From Coprobacillus cateniformis (GTDB lineage Bacteria; Bacillota_I; Bacilli_A; Erysipelotrichales; Coprobacillaceae), in assembly GCF_009767585.1 (NCBI RefSeq), contig NZ_WSNW01000001.1, positions 372,001-436,000 of the forward strand: a stretch of 64,000 nt of DNA, written 5' to 3'. The notes under the pieces are model-generated. The model did not search any database. It saw nothing but the letters and a program-made list of their open reading frames with translations, and was not told where the DNA came from. Positions 51,870-61,120 of this stretch are shown here, piece after piece; position 1 is the first letter of the stretch; each line of letters begins with the position of its first letter. The translations under genes were made by a program, and so were the position numbers.

Positions 51870-52991
51870 TCATAAGGACAAAATCATTTCTTTTAATTCT
51901 TGAATCTCTTTTTTAAGAGAATCTATTTCAGTTTGTTGTTTTTGAATCATATGAGTATTTAAAGCTATAAACTCTTCATATCTTAAAGAATAAATTTCTT
52001 TTATACCCTTATTTAATAAGATTCTTTCATCAGAATCTTCATCATAGATTTGACAATTCGATATTTTATCTATACATAAACCTGAAAACTTTTCATTATT
52101 TAATGAAGATTCTTTTAATGCTTTTTCAACATCTTGAGAAATAAATCCTAAATGCGTTCGTTTATGATGAGTTATATCATAAACAAAAGAAACCGGTTTT
52201 AGTTTTGAAAAAAACAATTCATAATCATTTAATGGGGTTATATTCTTTTTTAAATTTCTATCAGAAGTTATTGTCGCACCACTAGAACTTCCTAATTTAC
52301 AAAAAGATCCTCGAATAATTGTACCATTATTATAATAGCCAACATATACATTATTATCATCACCACGAACGAGCATACCAACACTTGCTCCACTTGTTGT
52401 ACGTCCACTAATAAAATTGACATTACCTAAAATCAGATTCGCATTGCACAATACGTCCGTTTTTGGCGAAAGAATAATATTCCCTGTTTCTGATAAAATA
52501 TAGAATGAAGACGCAGTATGTTGTAAGTAACCACGTCTACTTCCCCCATATGCACTATAAAACCCCAACCAGTCTCCTCCACTTGCATATTGTGCTCCTA
52601 ACCAAGTCGCATAAGCATGATTATGATTAGTTGGAGTATAACTCGTTGGCTTTCCAGACATATTATTCCATGTTAATAGATTTGTATCAGCACTTTTTTT
52701 CCATGGATACCAACTTCCATTATACTGACTACGATACCAAAATCCACTATTGCAATATGTATGATATGTTTGATAAATATAACCTCTTTTTATAACCGTT
52801 AATAAACCTGCCTCTGCTATTGGATAATTTAATGTGGTTGATGCGTTTGCATTTAAAGCTTGATGATAATATCCCTCCATTGTTAAACTATTGAGATTGA
52901 CATTGTTTCCTAAATCATATTGATAACAAAGACTTTCACTTTTCTTAGGAACTTCTATTTCCGTATTTCCATATTTAAATTTATATGACAT
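51870..52991 (-). CDS. tail fibre with S74 (intramolecular chaperone) C-terminus
   Basis: 373 residues. N-terminal domain of about 105 residues (YKFKYGNTEIEVPKKSESLCYQYDLGNN ... GFWYRSQYNGSWYPWKK) is shared with the next fibre; NHNHAYATWLGAQYASGGDWLGFYSAYGG follows, and the C-terminus (ATITSDRNLKKNITPLNDYELFFSKLKPVSFVYD ... LGFISQDVEKAL) is a peptidase S74 auto-chaperone domain, which drives trimerisation and then cleaves itself off. Catalytic Ser-Asp are in TSDRNLK. Ends in a coiled coil. GGGGAGATTAAT precedes the ATG. Confidence 0.85.
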   Translation of the reverse strand: MSYKFKYGNTEIEVPKKSESLCYQYDLGNNVNLNSLTMEGYYHQALNANASTTLNYPIAEAGLLTVIKRGYIYQTYHTYCNSGFWYRSQYNGSWYPWKKSADTNLLTWNNMSGKPTSYTPTNHNHAYATWLGAQYASGGDWLGFYSAYGGSRRGYLQHTASSFYILSETGNIILSPKTDVLCNANLILGNVNFISGRTTSGASVGMLVRGDDNNVYVGYYNNGTIIRGSFCKLGSSSGATITSDRNLKKNITPLNDYELFFSKLKPVSFVYDITHHKRTHLGFISQDVEKALKESSLNNEKFSGLCIDKISNCQIYDEDSDERILLNKGIKEIYSLRYEEFIALNTHMIQKQQTEIDSLKKEIQELKEMILSL

Positions 52992-53054
52992 ATTAATCTC
53001 CCCACTTTTTATATAAGTAGTGTCCTCAAGTACACTTTAAATAAATTTAATCCT

Positions 53055-54437
53055 TCATTTCATCAATTCTATCATTTTATTAACTTTTAATTTCAATTCA
53101 TCAATTTCTTTTTGTTGTTCTTGAATTGTCGCAACCATAGGCGCAATAAATTCAATATAATTAAGATACCAATTCAATTTATCATCATCAGTACCATCTT
53201 CAAAATATTTTTCTTTAATACTTACATCTTCATTTTCACCACTTAAATCTTCTTTATCGACAATAACTGATGCACTCACAATTGACATGTCATTTATATC
53301 CAAATTTTGCAATGTTTTTGAAACATCTTGTGCAATAAATCCCATATGCTTTCGCTTTCCATGGCTTTCCCCATTTTTGAGTATATAAGTACATGGTTGA
53401 AGTGATAATATAAACTCCTTAGCTTTATGCAATTCTTGGATATTCTCCTTAGCTTTTCGGTCCGACATATTATTGTAAGACGCTGCATAAACAGCCCCAC
53501 CAGCTGTTGTAGATTGTGTACCATTACAAAATTTCCAACCAGTTACCTTATTCCAACCTGTACGATAACCAAAATAAATATTAGCTGTTCCTGAATTAAT
53601 ATTAAATTCATTTGTATTTTGAGTATCCCACCAAGGTGAACTTATAGAACTCCCTGATGATATCCTATCACTACAATAAAATTGCTTATTATTGTAAACA
53701 CGTACATAAGTTGAATCAGTCATATGAATTCCACCACCATACGTTTGTGAATACCATCCAGTTGTACCTGTGGAACGATACCAATTAGAAGCATAATAAG
53801 TATTAGCTGTGATTGATTGGTTTACAACAACATCATTATTTGGTAAAACCGTCTGATTGTTCGGATTCATATAAAGGATTTCTCTAGGATTGCCTCCAGT
53901 ATCTAATACTCTTAACCCCTGATTGTTATTAGCTACAAAATAATAAGAATTAACTGTACTTGAAAACCACGCTTGAGAAAACTTCCAACTTGAGGTTCCA
54001 ATATTACTACCACTTGTTGTCGTATTTGGAAGCAAACCATATTGAGGCGTTCTCAAATAGCCACCAGTGGCATTATCGATTCCTAAATATCCACCTTTTG
54101 AAGTCATATGAGCAATTGTATCTTTATCTGAACTTACACCTTTTTTCCAATCATACCAGATTCCATTATATTGACTACGATACCAAAATCCACTATTGCA
54201 GTATGTTTGATATGTTTGATAAATATAGCCTCTTTTGATAACTGTTAATAATCCTGCTTCTGCTGTAGGATAATTTAAACTTGTATTTGTGTTTGCATTA
54301 GATAACTGATGATAATAACCTTCTGCAGTTATATTATTAAGATTAACATTACCTCCTAGATCATATTGATAACAAAGACTCTCACTTTTCTTAGGAATTT
54401 CTATTTCTTGATTTCCATATTTAAATTTATATGACAC
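53055..54437 (-). CDS. tail fibre with S74 C-terminus, paralogue
   Basis: About 460 residues from the GTG at 54437 after AAAGGTGGGG. The N-terminal domain is almost the same as that of the 373-aa fibre (YKFKYGNQEIEIPKKSESLCYQYDLGGN), but the middle (DNATGGYLRTPQYGLLPNTTTSGSNIGTSSWKFSQAWFSS, a phage beta-helix-like fold) differs. The C-terminal S74 domain has the catalytic MSDRKAKENIQELHK and LGFIAQDVSKTL, with a C-terminal coiled coil. Placed head-to-tail with the next fibre; a partner for recombination. Confidence 0.85.
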   Translation of the reverse strand: MSYKFKYGNQEIEIPKKSESLCYQYDLGGNVNLNNITAEGYYHQLSNANTNTSLNYPTAEAGLLTVIKRGYIYQTYQTYCNSGFWYRSQYNGIWYDWKKGVSSDKDTIAHMTSKGGYLGIDNATGGYLRTPQYGLLPNTTTSGSNIGTSSWKFSQAWFSSTVNSYYFVANNNQGLRVLDTGGNPREILYMNPNNQTVLPNNDVVVNQSITANTYYASNWYRSTGTTGWYSQTYGGGIHMTDSTYVRVYNNKQFYCSDRISSGSSISSPWWDTQNTNEFNINSGTANIYFGYRTGWNKVTGWKFCNGTQSTTAGGAVYAASYNNMSDRKAKENIQELHKAKEFILSLQPCTYILKNGESHGKRKHMGFIAQDVSKTLQNLDINDMSIVSASVIVDKEDLSGENEDVSIKEKYFEDGTDDDKLNWYLNYIEFIAPMVATIQEQQKEIDELKLKVNKMIELMK

Positions 54438-54466
54438 TATAACCCCACCTTTCAATGATTATAAAA

Positions 54467-55236
54467 TTATTTTTCGAATTCATAGACCATATGTTTTAGT
54501 TCTTCTATTTCTTTCTTTTGATTCTCTAACTCTTGAATTAATTCTTGTGTTGCTAACCAGTTAAGGGAAGATATTGAATAAATATCAACACCTTCACCAT
54601 TTCCAGCTATAATTTCCTTTAGTGTTTCTCTTTCAATAATAAATCCATAATGTTTTTGATCAATATCATTGTCTAATTCATCTTTAAGATTATACTCATA
54701 TATCTTTGAATTCTTTACAATGTTCCATGCATTTTTATATTCAACGATATTAGATTTATATAGCTCTTTTGACCGATTAATTAAACTAGGAACAGATACT
54801 GCTTGAGCAAACCAGAATGTAGATAAGGATGTTCGAAAGTTAAAACAGCCATCCGCTGCTGTTGAATATAAACGCAACTCTCCAGTGGAAGTCTCCATAT
54901 AAATATTATTATCTGCTTCATTTGTTATATAAAGAGATGGCTTTCCATTATGCCAAATCCATCCTTTACGTGTTCCTCCATATTTATTGTAAAAACCTAG
55001 CCATTCTGTTCCACTTGCATACTGAGCACCTAACCAAGTTGCATAATTATGACTATGATTTGATGGATTATAGGGGCTAGGTTTTCAGTTAAACTATTAA
55101 AACTATGACTATGGCTGGAAGGAGTGAATGAACTTGGTTTATTTGTTATAGCATTCCATGAGTGAATATGATTATTTAATTCTTGTGTTGTTGGGACGAA
55201 AATATCGTTTCCTCTGTATCTAAATTTATAAACCAT
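54467..55236 (-). pseudogene. third tail fibre, frameshifted
   Basis: The N-terminal frame (MVYKFRYRGNDIFVPTTQELNNHIHSWNAITNKPSSFTP ... SLTEN) ends early, and the continuing fibre sequence (PYNPSNHSHNYATWLGAQYASGTEWLGFYNKYGGTRKG and on to ELENQKKEIEELKHMVYEFEK) is in the next frame. The two join if one base is restored in ACTGAAAACC near 55083 (GGAAAACC in the paralogue-like context: S-G-K-P). The C-terminal third resembles S74-associated coiled coils, with a reduced chaperone domain. Either inactivated or switchable by slippage. Confidence 0.7.
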
Positions 55237-55247
55237 ATTTTTAATAT

Positions 55248-55790
55248 CTAAGCTACTCTTATCCACATATAAACAACCACATATGGTTGCAAATTCTGAG
55301 AATCTCCATTCCCACTATTACTTATTGATATACTATGATTATGTACACCATTAGCACTTATAGATAATGTGTGACTATGTGCTCCAGCACGATTTGTATA
55401 ACTATTTAATCCATGTTCATTATCTGTTCCAATAGGTCCACCTGTGGTTTTGTAAAACGAGTTTTTATTACTATTATCTTTCCAGCGAAAATGCACTTTA
55501 CTCTCTTCATGATTATGTTCTCCATTGCTAACTGCATTACCACTGTGAGTATGAGAACCTGCATTTCCGATAGTTGCACTATGGGTATGTCCCTGAAGAT
55601 ACTTATTTCCACCCATTTTTTGTATAGTATCAAATTCTGATTGTGATTTGTCAATACACACCACTGTCCTTCCGGGAGCAAATAACTCCCAAGTGCCACC
55701 ATACCATTGTGCAGGATTTTGATTATTAACTGTGATAATCACATCCCCTACTCTATAAAATAATTTTCCATTTGTTGTTTGAAATGACAT
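55248..55790 (-). CDS. tail collar/baseplate fibre-tip protein B
   Basis: 180 residues of the phage tail-collar type: GDVIITVNNQNPAQWYGGTWELFAPGRTVVCID (collar-like N-terminus), His/Gly-rich central loops (GHTHSATIGNAGSHTHSG, GAHSHTLSISANGVHNHSI) and C-terminal NLQPYVVVYMWIRVA. Such proteins form short side fibres and bind metal through the HxH turns. Paralogue of the following gene. Confidence 0.8.
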   Translation of the reverse strand: MSFQTTNGKLFYRVGDVIITVNNQNPAQWYGGTWELFAPGRTVVCIDKSQSEFDTIQKMGGNKYLQGHTHSATIGNAGSHTHSGNAVSNGEHNHEESKVHFRWKDNSNKNSFYKTTGGPIGTDNEHGLNSYTNRAGAHSHTLSISANGVHNHSISISNSGNGDSQNLQPYVVVYMWIRVA

Positions 55791-55802
55791 ATTACATTTT
55801 AC

Positions 55803-56264
55803 CTAAGCTATTCTTACCCATATATAAACAGCCATGAATGGTTGTAAATTTTGAGAATCTCCACTACCAGTATTATAAACCTCTATACTGTGTGTATGAT
55901 TTCCAACACTAGTAACATGATTAACATCTGCTCTAAATCCGTAGTCATTTCCCCTTGCTGTTGGTAATTGTGTTCCAGCCCCAAGATCAGTTAAAAATGG
56001 ATATCCGCCATTTGATTTATGATTGTGAGCTCCTGCTCCAGCACAAATAACAGAGTGTTTGTGACGTTGTATATATTTACTTCCACCAGTTTTTTTCACT
56101 GTATTAAAATCACTATCATTAGTATCTACACAAACCAATGTTCTACCAGGACATAATAATTGCCAAGTTCCACCAAAGAATGCTGATGGATTATCTGAAT
56201 TTGTTGAAATCATTACATCTCCAACTCTATATAATAATTGTCCATTAGGACTTTTCCAAGTCAT
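55803..56264 (-). CDS. tail collar/baseplate fibre-tip protein A
   Basis: About 153 residues from the ATG at 56264 after AAAGGTGG; the frame opens at 56276. Same fold as the previous entry: GDVMISTNSDNPSAFFGGTWQLLCPGRTLVCVD, GGSKYIQRHKHSVICAGAGAHNHKSNGG and NLQPFMAVYIWVRIA. Tandem duplication with loss of some HxH turns. Confidence 0.8.
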   Translation of the reverse strand: MTWKSPNGQLLYRVGDVMISTNSDNPSAFFGGTWQLLCPGRTLVCVDTNDSDFNTVKKTGGSKYIQRHKHSVICAGAGAHNHKSNGGYPFLTDLGAGTQLPTARGNDYGFRADVNHVTSVGNHTHSIEVYNTGSGDSQNLQPFMAVYIWVRIA

Positions 56265-56336
56265 TAACCTGACCACCTTTCCTTACCCATTTATTTTAAA
56301 CGAGATAATTGCTTAGATATAAACCTCCTTTCTTTT

Positions 56337-58070
56337 TTATTCTTCTATAAATATTAAAATATTATCTAAATCTATAGGTGTCTCACCAACATAGAGTTTA
56401 GAACCATGTGGAACTTCAATAATACTATCTTTATGTTCAAGTACTTTTTGAATCCCAATGCGACCAGTCTTGACATCAAAATCAAAACTTTTAAATGCTG
56501 TAGAAATATGTAATATTTCATAAGCAGAGTTATACCCAAAAACATCACCTACATAAACTCTAAAATCATAACTTTTGGCTTCGTTTAAACCTGTTATTGT
56601 TTTAGATAAATCAAAACTTAAAGATTCTGCTGATGCTTCTATTTGTGTATATGATGATGCATCAACTGATTTGTATTCAATCAAGTATCGAGAAAAATTC
56701 TTTTCAATACCATTAACAATTAAACTTGTTGATAAAAGATTAGCAGTGACAAGAGCACTTGTATCTGTGTTTCTTTCTACTCCAACACCATTAATTTTTG
56801 GATGAATATAAGGTAAAACATTGACTGATATAGATTTGGTTGCTGTTCTGCCTCTTGAATCTGTAATTGTTGCAGTAATTGTCTGGTTGCCACTTGTTGT
56901 CATAATACCTGTTGTACCACTAACAGCATTGATTGTTTGTCCAGCAACACTAATTTTATAGGTTGTAATAACTGACCCATAGGAACCAGTTGCTCCTATA
57001 ATGGCTAATGATAAACGACTTTTATTTTGAACATATGCACCAATAAGATTATGAACATCGCTCATATATTCTGAACATGTAACTTGACTCAAAGTTGGTA
57101 CAACTGAACTAGGAACATTCATTGTATAATAGTAATATTGATCACTTCCAATTTGCGTATTTCCATAATAAGTTCTTAAAATAATTGTCATACTTCCACT
57201 GGCTGCTTTAGGAATTTCATTGCACAAACTCATTGGTGGAGTAAAACTGCTACTTGTAGAAATACCATTCCCAATACCTTGCCATGTCTTGCTACCAAAT
57301 GAGTACCAAAGAGAATGGGTAAACAATCCACTACTCCTTGATATGTTCATAGAAAAAAGACTACCTATTGTACTTCCACTGGTTGAACTCAATTTTGATG
57401 GACTATAACAATAAACTGTAAATGTTGTTGACTTTGTTCCAATATGTGTTCCTCCATTATATGTATAACAAGTCACTGTACATACCTGATTCGCATTAGG
57501 ACTGTTATGAATCAAGGCAGCTGGAATTGTCCAAGCATATGAAGTAGCCACTCCTGTTGCAATTGTTCCACTACTTCCTCCACAACTATATGTCAGTGTA
57601 TGTGTAAAACTTGAACTCGCACGTGTTATATTTACTGTAATACTCCCATTTGGATAAGCAGTACTTGCACTCATTGAAACAGATGATGCACGCGGAATTG
57701 TTGTCAATGACATGGAACCACTACCACTAATTGTTCCAATATAAGTACTTCCCCATGTAATCTCTAAACCACAACTTCCACTAAAAGAAAGAGATTTTGT
57801 TCCATCTTGATTATGGGAAATAGTTTGGGTTCCACTTAATAAGGTTTTATTCCCGCTACCACCAATGGTACCACTCCCACTATGAACAGTTCCATTAATT
57901 GTACATGACCACTTCTTTGTTGCACTAGAAGAAATAGCGCTTGGTCGATGTAAAACAAGTGAATAAGAAACTGTTGATGAGTTATTAGCAATATTTTGAG
58001 ATGATTGTGTGACTGATAATGTACAATATGGACGAGATCCACTTGTACTTCCAATTGTAATACTAGCCAT
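56337..58070 (-). CDS. DUF859-type siphophage structural protein
   Basis: About 577 residues from the ATG at 58070 after GGGGAGG. Ser/Thr/Gly-rich beta repeats (ITIGSTSGSRPYCTLSVTQSSQNIANNSSTVSYSL, SGSGTIGGSGNKTLLSGTQTISHNQDGTKSL) match DUF859, a tail-fibre-like family of Firmicutes siphophages. The C-terminal part contains FDFDVKTGRIGIQKVLEHKDSIIEVPHGSKLYVGETPI, a collar-attachment-like end. Position after the tail tip suggests a side fibre or wall-binding appendage. Confidence 0.8.
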   Translation of the reverse strand: MASITIGSTSGSRPYCTLSVTQSSQNIANNSSTVSYSLVLHRPSAISSSATKKWSCTINGTVHSGSGTIGGSGNKTLLSGTQTISHNQDGTKSLSFSGSCGLEITWGSTYIGTISGSGSMSLTTIPRASSVSMSASTAYPNGSITVNITRASSSFTHTLTYSCGGSSGTIATGVATSYAWTIPAALIHNSPNANQVCTVTCYTYNGGTHIGTKSTTFTVYCYSPSKLSSTSGSTIGSLFSMNISRSSGLFTHSLWYSFGSKTWQGIGNGISTSSSFTPPMSLCNEIPKAASGSMTIILRTYYGNTQIGSDQYYYYTMNVPSSVVPTLSQVTCSEYMSDVHNLIGAYVQNKSRLSLAIIGATGSYGSVITTYKISVAGQTINAVSGTTGIMTTSGNQTITATITDSRGRTATKSISVNVLPYIHPKINGVGVERNTDTSALVTANLLSTSLIVNGIEKNFSRYLIEYKSVDASSYTQIEASAESLSFDLSKTITGLNEAKSYDFRVYVGDVFGYNSAYEILHISTAFKSFDFDVKTGRIGIQKVLEHKDSIIEVPHGSKLYVGETPIDLDNILIFIEE

Positions 58071-58072
58071 AA

Positions 58073-60736
58073 TTACTGACCTCCCCATGTTATATCAAAA
58101 CCATTCGCTTTTGTTGTGAATATCGCATCACCTAACTGAAAAACAGATAAAGCTTTGATACGTTCAATTGTTAAAAGATTCTGTTCTAATTTCATAACCT
58201 CTTCATCATTAAAAAGTATAGCAAAATAACTTGGTGCCATTAATGTTTTGACATTGGCTTCTAATTCACCAACCTCAATACCTTTGGCAGTTTTCCTAAT
58301 ATAAGTTGTAATAGTTTGAAGATCACTACCATTTTCATTAATAATTTCTTTTAATGTTTGATATTGTTCTTCAATAGATTCAGATGTCTGAATAACTGTT
58401 GTTAATTTCTTATTGATTTCCTCAATATTTCCATTATATTTTGTTTCCATATCTTCAACTTTACTTGTAATCGTTCCATTAACAGCATCTAAATCTTGAA
58501 CAATCGAATGATATTGTTCACTTAACTGATTCATTTCACTCACAATGTGATTGACTTGTGTTGCTATATCACTTTCTTTTGTTAAAGCAATAGTATCATT
58601 AGCATCTTCAACATCACATTTTAATTTAAAAACAACTATATTTGTATAATCAAAACATACACAGTCATTAGAAATCATCAGTTCATTGGTTTCATTATGG
58701 AAAGTTATACCTTCAACATTTGTCTTTAAAATATGTGTATCATCTTCTAAAGTTAAAATAGGTTCAATATTGATATAACTTAAACCTAAATCTGTAGAAT
58801 AACTCCAAATATCAAAATGGCAATTCAATGTATGTGGAATTAAAGTAATATTACCAGGACTATAATTATCTTGATCTTCAACAAACGAAGTTGCTGACGC
58901 CTCAATAGAACAAATTTCGCCATTGACTTTTGTGTCCTTTAAAACACTATAATTCATAGTTAAACTTGCAGTTGCATGCAATTCAACTTGATCAACTGTT
59001 AATACGGATGCATAAGCTTTGTATTCAACACTTTCTTCAAGATTTTGAGATATTGTTAAGAGTGACCCTTCAGCAATTTCATGTTCAAGTAAATCAACAT
59101 ATTCTTGATCAGTACGTCCTTTTCTTTTCCATGTAATTATTGCTTCACTCATGACATCTTGCAATGTATCTTTAACAATTGCAGTCAGTTTTAATGGCTG
59201 AACTGTATAATCTGGATAATAGTGATGAGGTTGTTCATCAAAAGTCTGCTGATTGACAAAGTTACTAGTGATAGAAACTGATATATTGTTTTTAATGGTA
59301 TTCACTTCTTTTTTCAATTCTTTCATGGCTTCAATCGTTAGACCATTTTCTCTATCATAACTAAAGACAGGATGTGTAATTTGGCCATCTGAATCTCTTT
59401 CACCAATTAAAATCGTACCTGTTTCTAAATTCAGTTCAAATTCATCACCATTTAATTGACCTGTATTAATTGCATTTGCACTAAAATTTCCATCTAAATC
59501 AAAAGCAAAGTTTTCAAAAGTCTTTCCACCATCTTGACTATAACCAAAACCACCCATAGACATTTTCCATAGATGCGTATCATCTCTTAAAGTCGGTGTA
59601 TTCATAATTGTCCATCCATTTGGATAACCATTATCATCTACATCAATAACATAATATCCACCATCATGTCCTAAAATCTTTTCAGTTGTTTGTTTATAAG
59701 ATTCAATCAAAGTATTATAAAATTTCTTTAATTTGATTTCCGTAGGACTTTTAGACATGACGACTTCTTTCTCATTTTGACCATTGCTTTCTATAGTACT
59801 GCTCATACCACCATCAAAAGAAAGCGTATGCTCCATAATCAGAATTTGTGACATATCCTTGGTACTTTCCTGAACATGAAGAATATCACAGACTTCAAGG
59901 CTAGGATCTCCACGCCATTTTAATGTGGCTGGTGTATATGTAAAACCATTGATTTTTTCAAACAGAGATTCTAATCTTTCCTGAGTCATATATGGATTAG
60001 CAAATGTAATTCCATAGCCACTTCCAACACTCATCACATTCTCTTCATCACCACTTGTCAATGAAGAAATAGTCAAAGCTGAGTTTGTCTTTTTAAATCC
60101 CAATTGATATTGTGATTCTAATGGAATAACATATTGTCCACTTTCATACCAATAAAATTCTAGCTCAGAAAAACGATTCATTCTTGCATTCATTCCCATT
60201 AAAGAAGCCATATATCCAAGCATTTCTTTACATGTAACATCCATTGGATTCTCTATCATAATTTCTTCGAAAACCTGTTGTTTAAGAGTTAAACCACATT
60301 GATTTGTTATATCTAAAACAACAGTTTCAAGCATTGCTGGATACTCAATACGTGGCTTATATTCATCATTTAATAAAGAAATACCATCATATCCTTCAAG
60401 ACTCACTTCATATTCATTATTTCTTGTTATTTCACTTATAAAAAAAGAACCCATCGGAACCCATTCAATATCAGAAGCGAGTTGAATCCCAATAAAAGCT
60501 TCAAGACTTCCTCCTTCAAAAGGAATATTTCCAGGATCAAACATATCAATTTTAATACTATTTGAACATATTCCTCCAATTGTTAATGTATCCAATCCAT
60601 TACTCACTTCATGAATCGTAACATTCTTTAAATAATGGCCGTCAATTTCTTGACGACCATTAAATATTACCTTCATTTTCATCTCTCGATGATCACTTAA
60701 AATCTTATCTTTATATGCTTGTGTTGTTGTAATCAT
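58073..60736 (-). CDS. tail-tip/Tal-like protein (module B)
   Basis: 887 residues. N-terminal tail-tip domain (MITTTQAYKDKILSDHREMKMKVIFNGRQEIDGHYLKNVTIHE ... SFFISEITRNNEYEVSLEGYDGISLLNDEYKP ... TFANPYMTQERLESLFEKINGFTYTPATLKWRGDPSLEVCDILHV) is the phage tail-associated family; the middle (DDNGYPNGWTIMNTPTLRDDTHLWKMSMGGFGYSQDGGKTF) is a fibre-anchoring segment, followed by two Ig-like regions and coiled coils (about 735-790). Equivalent of the 815-aa protein in module A, but only distantly similar. ATG follows AGTAGGTGAG. Confidence 0.82.
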   Translation of the reverse strand: MITTTQAYKDKILSDHREMKMKVIFNGRQEIDGHYLKNVTIHEVSNGLDTLTIGGICSNSIKIDMFDPGNIPFEGGSLEAFIGIQLASDIEWVPMGSFFISEITRNNEYEVSLEGYDGISLLNDEYKPRIEYPAMLETVVLDITNQCGLTLKQQVFEEIMIENPMDVTCKEMLGYMASLMGMNARMNRFSELEFYWYESGQYVIPLESQYQLGFKKTNSALTISSLTSGDEENVMSVGSGYGITFANPYMTQERLESLFEKINGFTYTPATLKWRGDPSLEVCDILHVQESTKDMSQILIMEHTLSFDGGMSSTIESNGQNEKEVVMSKSPTEIKLKKFYNTLIESYKQTTEKILGHDGGYYVIDVDDNGYPNGWTIMNTPTLRDDTHLWKMSMGGFGYSQDGGKTFENFAFDLDGNFSANAINTGQLNGDEFELNLETGTILIGERDSDGQITHPVFSYDRENGLTIEAMKELKKEVNTIKNNISVSITSNFVNQQTFDEQPHHYYPDYTVQPLKLTAIVKDTLQDVMSEAIITWKRKGRTDQEYVDLLEHEIAEGSLLTISQNLEESVEYKAYASVLTVDQVELHATASLTMNYSVLKDTKVNGEICSIEASATSFVEDQDNYSPGNITLIPHTLNCHFDIWSYSTDLGLSYINIEPILTLEDDTHILKTNVEGITFHNETNELMISNDCVCFDYTNIVVFKLKCDVEDANDTIALTKESDIATQVNHIVSEMNQLSEQYHSIVQDLDAVNGTITSKVEDMETKYNGNIEEINKKLTTVIQTSESIEEQYQTLKEIINENGSDLQTITTYIRKTAKGIEVGELEANVKTLMAPSYFAILFNDEEVMKLEQNLLTIERIKALSVFQLGDAIFTTKANGFDITWGGQ

Positions 60737-60744
60737 AAACTCAC

Positions 60745-61110
60745 CTACTTCTCAATAAAATCAATAGACATGCCTTGCCATATCCACTGATTCATTGTTT
60801 TATCAAACATATACACTGGAACACTTCTATCGCTGACATAGACAGTCATCGTATGACGTCTACCAAGTTTAGGATCTGGATATTCCAATGCAAAAAACAT
60901 TGGAGAAATCGCTTCTAATAATGAAGACATTTCTGTATCTCTCATTGGTGGAAATGAAACAGAAACCTTTCTTTTTATAGTAATACGATCTCTAAACATA
61001 TCACCCAATTGATTACGACCTGTTCCTTCACTTGAATCCAAGTCTGACTCTTCCCACTGCAATGCAACAGGATTTTGAATAGCTTGACCATTAATTTTTA
61101 AAATATCCAT
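60745..61110 (-). CDS. DUF6711-like small distal tail protein (module B)
   Basis: 121 residues, same family and position as the module A protein at 47129 (MDILKINGQAIQNPVALQWEESDLDSSEGTGRNQLGDMFRDRITIKRKVSVSFPPMRDTEMSSLL). Probably forms the distal ring of the tail above the tip protein. AGGAGGGTAATT precedes the ATG. Confidence 0.78.
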   Translation of the reverse strand: MDILKINGQAIQNPVALQWEESDLDSSEGTGRNQLGDMFRDRITIKRKVSVSFPPMRDTEMSSLLEAISPMFFALEYPDPKLGRRHTMTVYVSDRSVPVYMFDKTMNQWIWQGMSIDFIEK

Positions 61111-61120
61111 AATTACCCTC

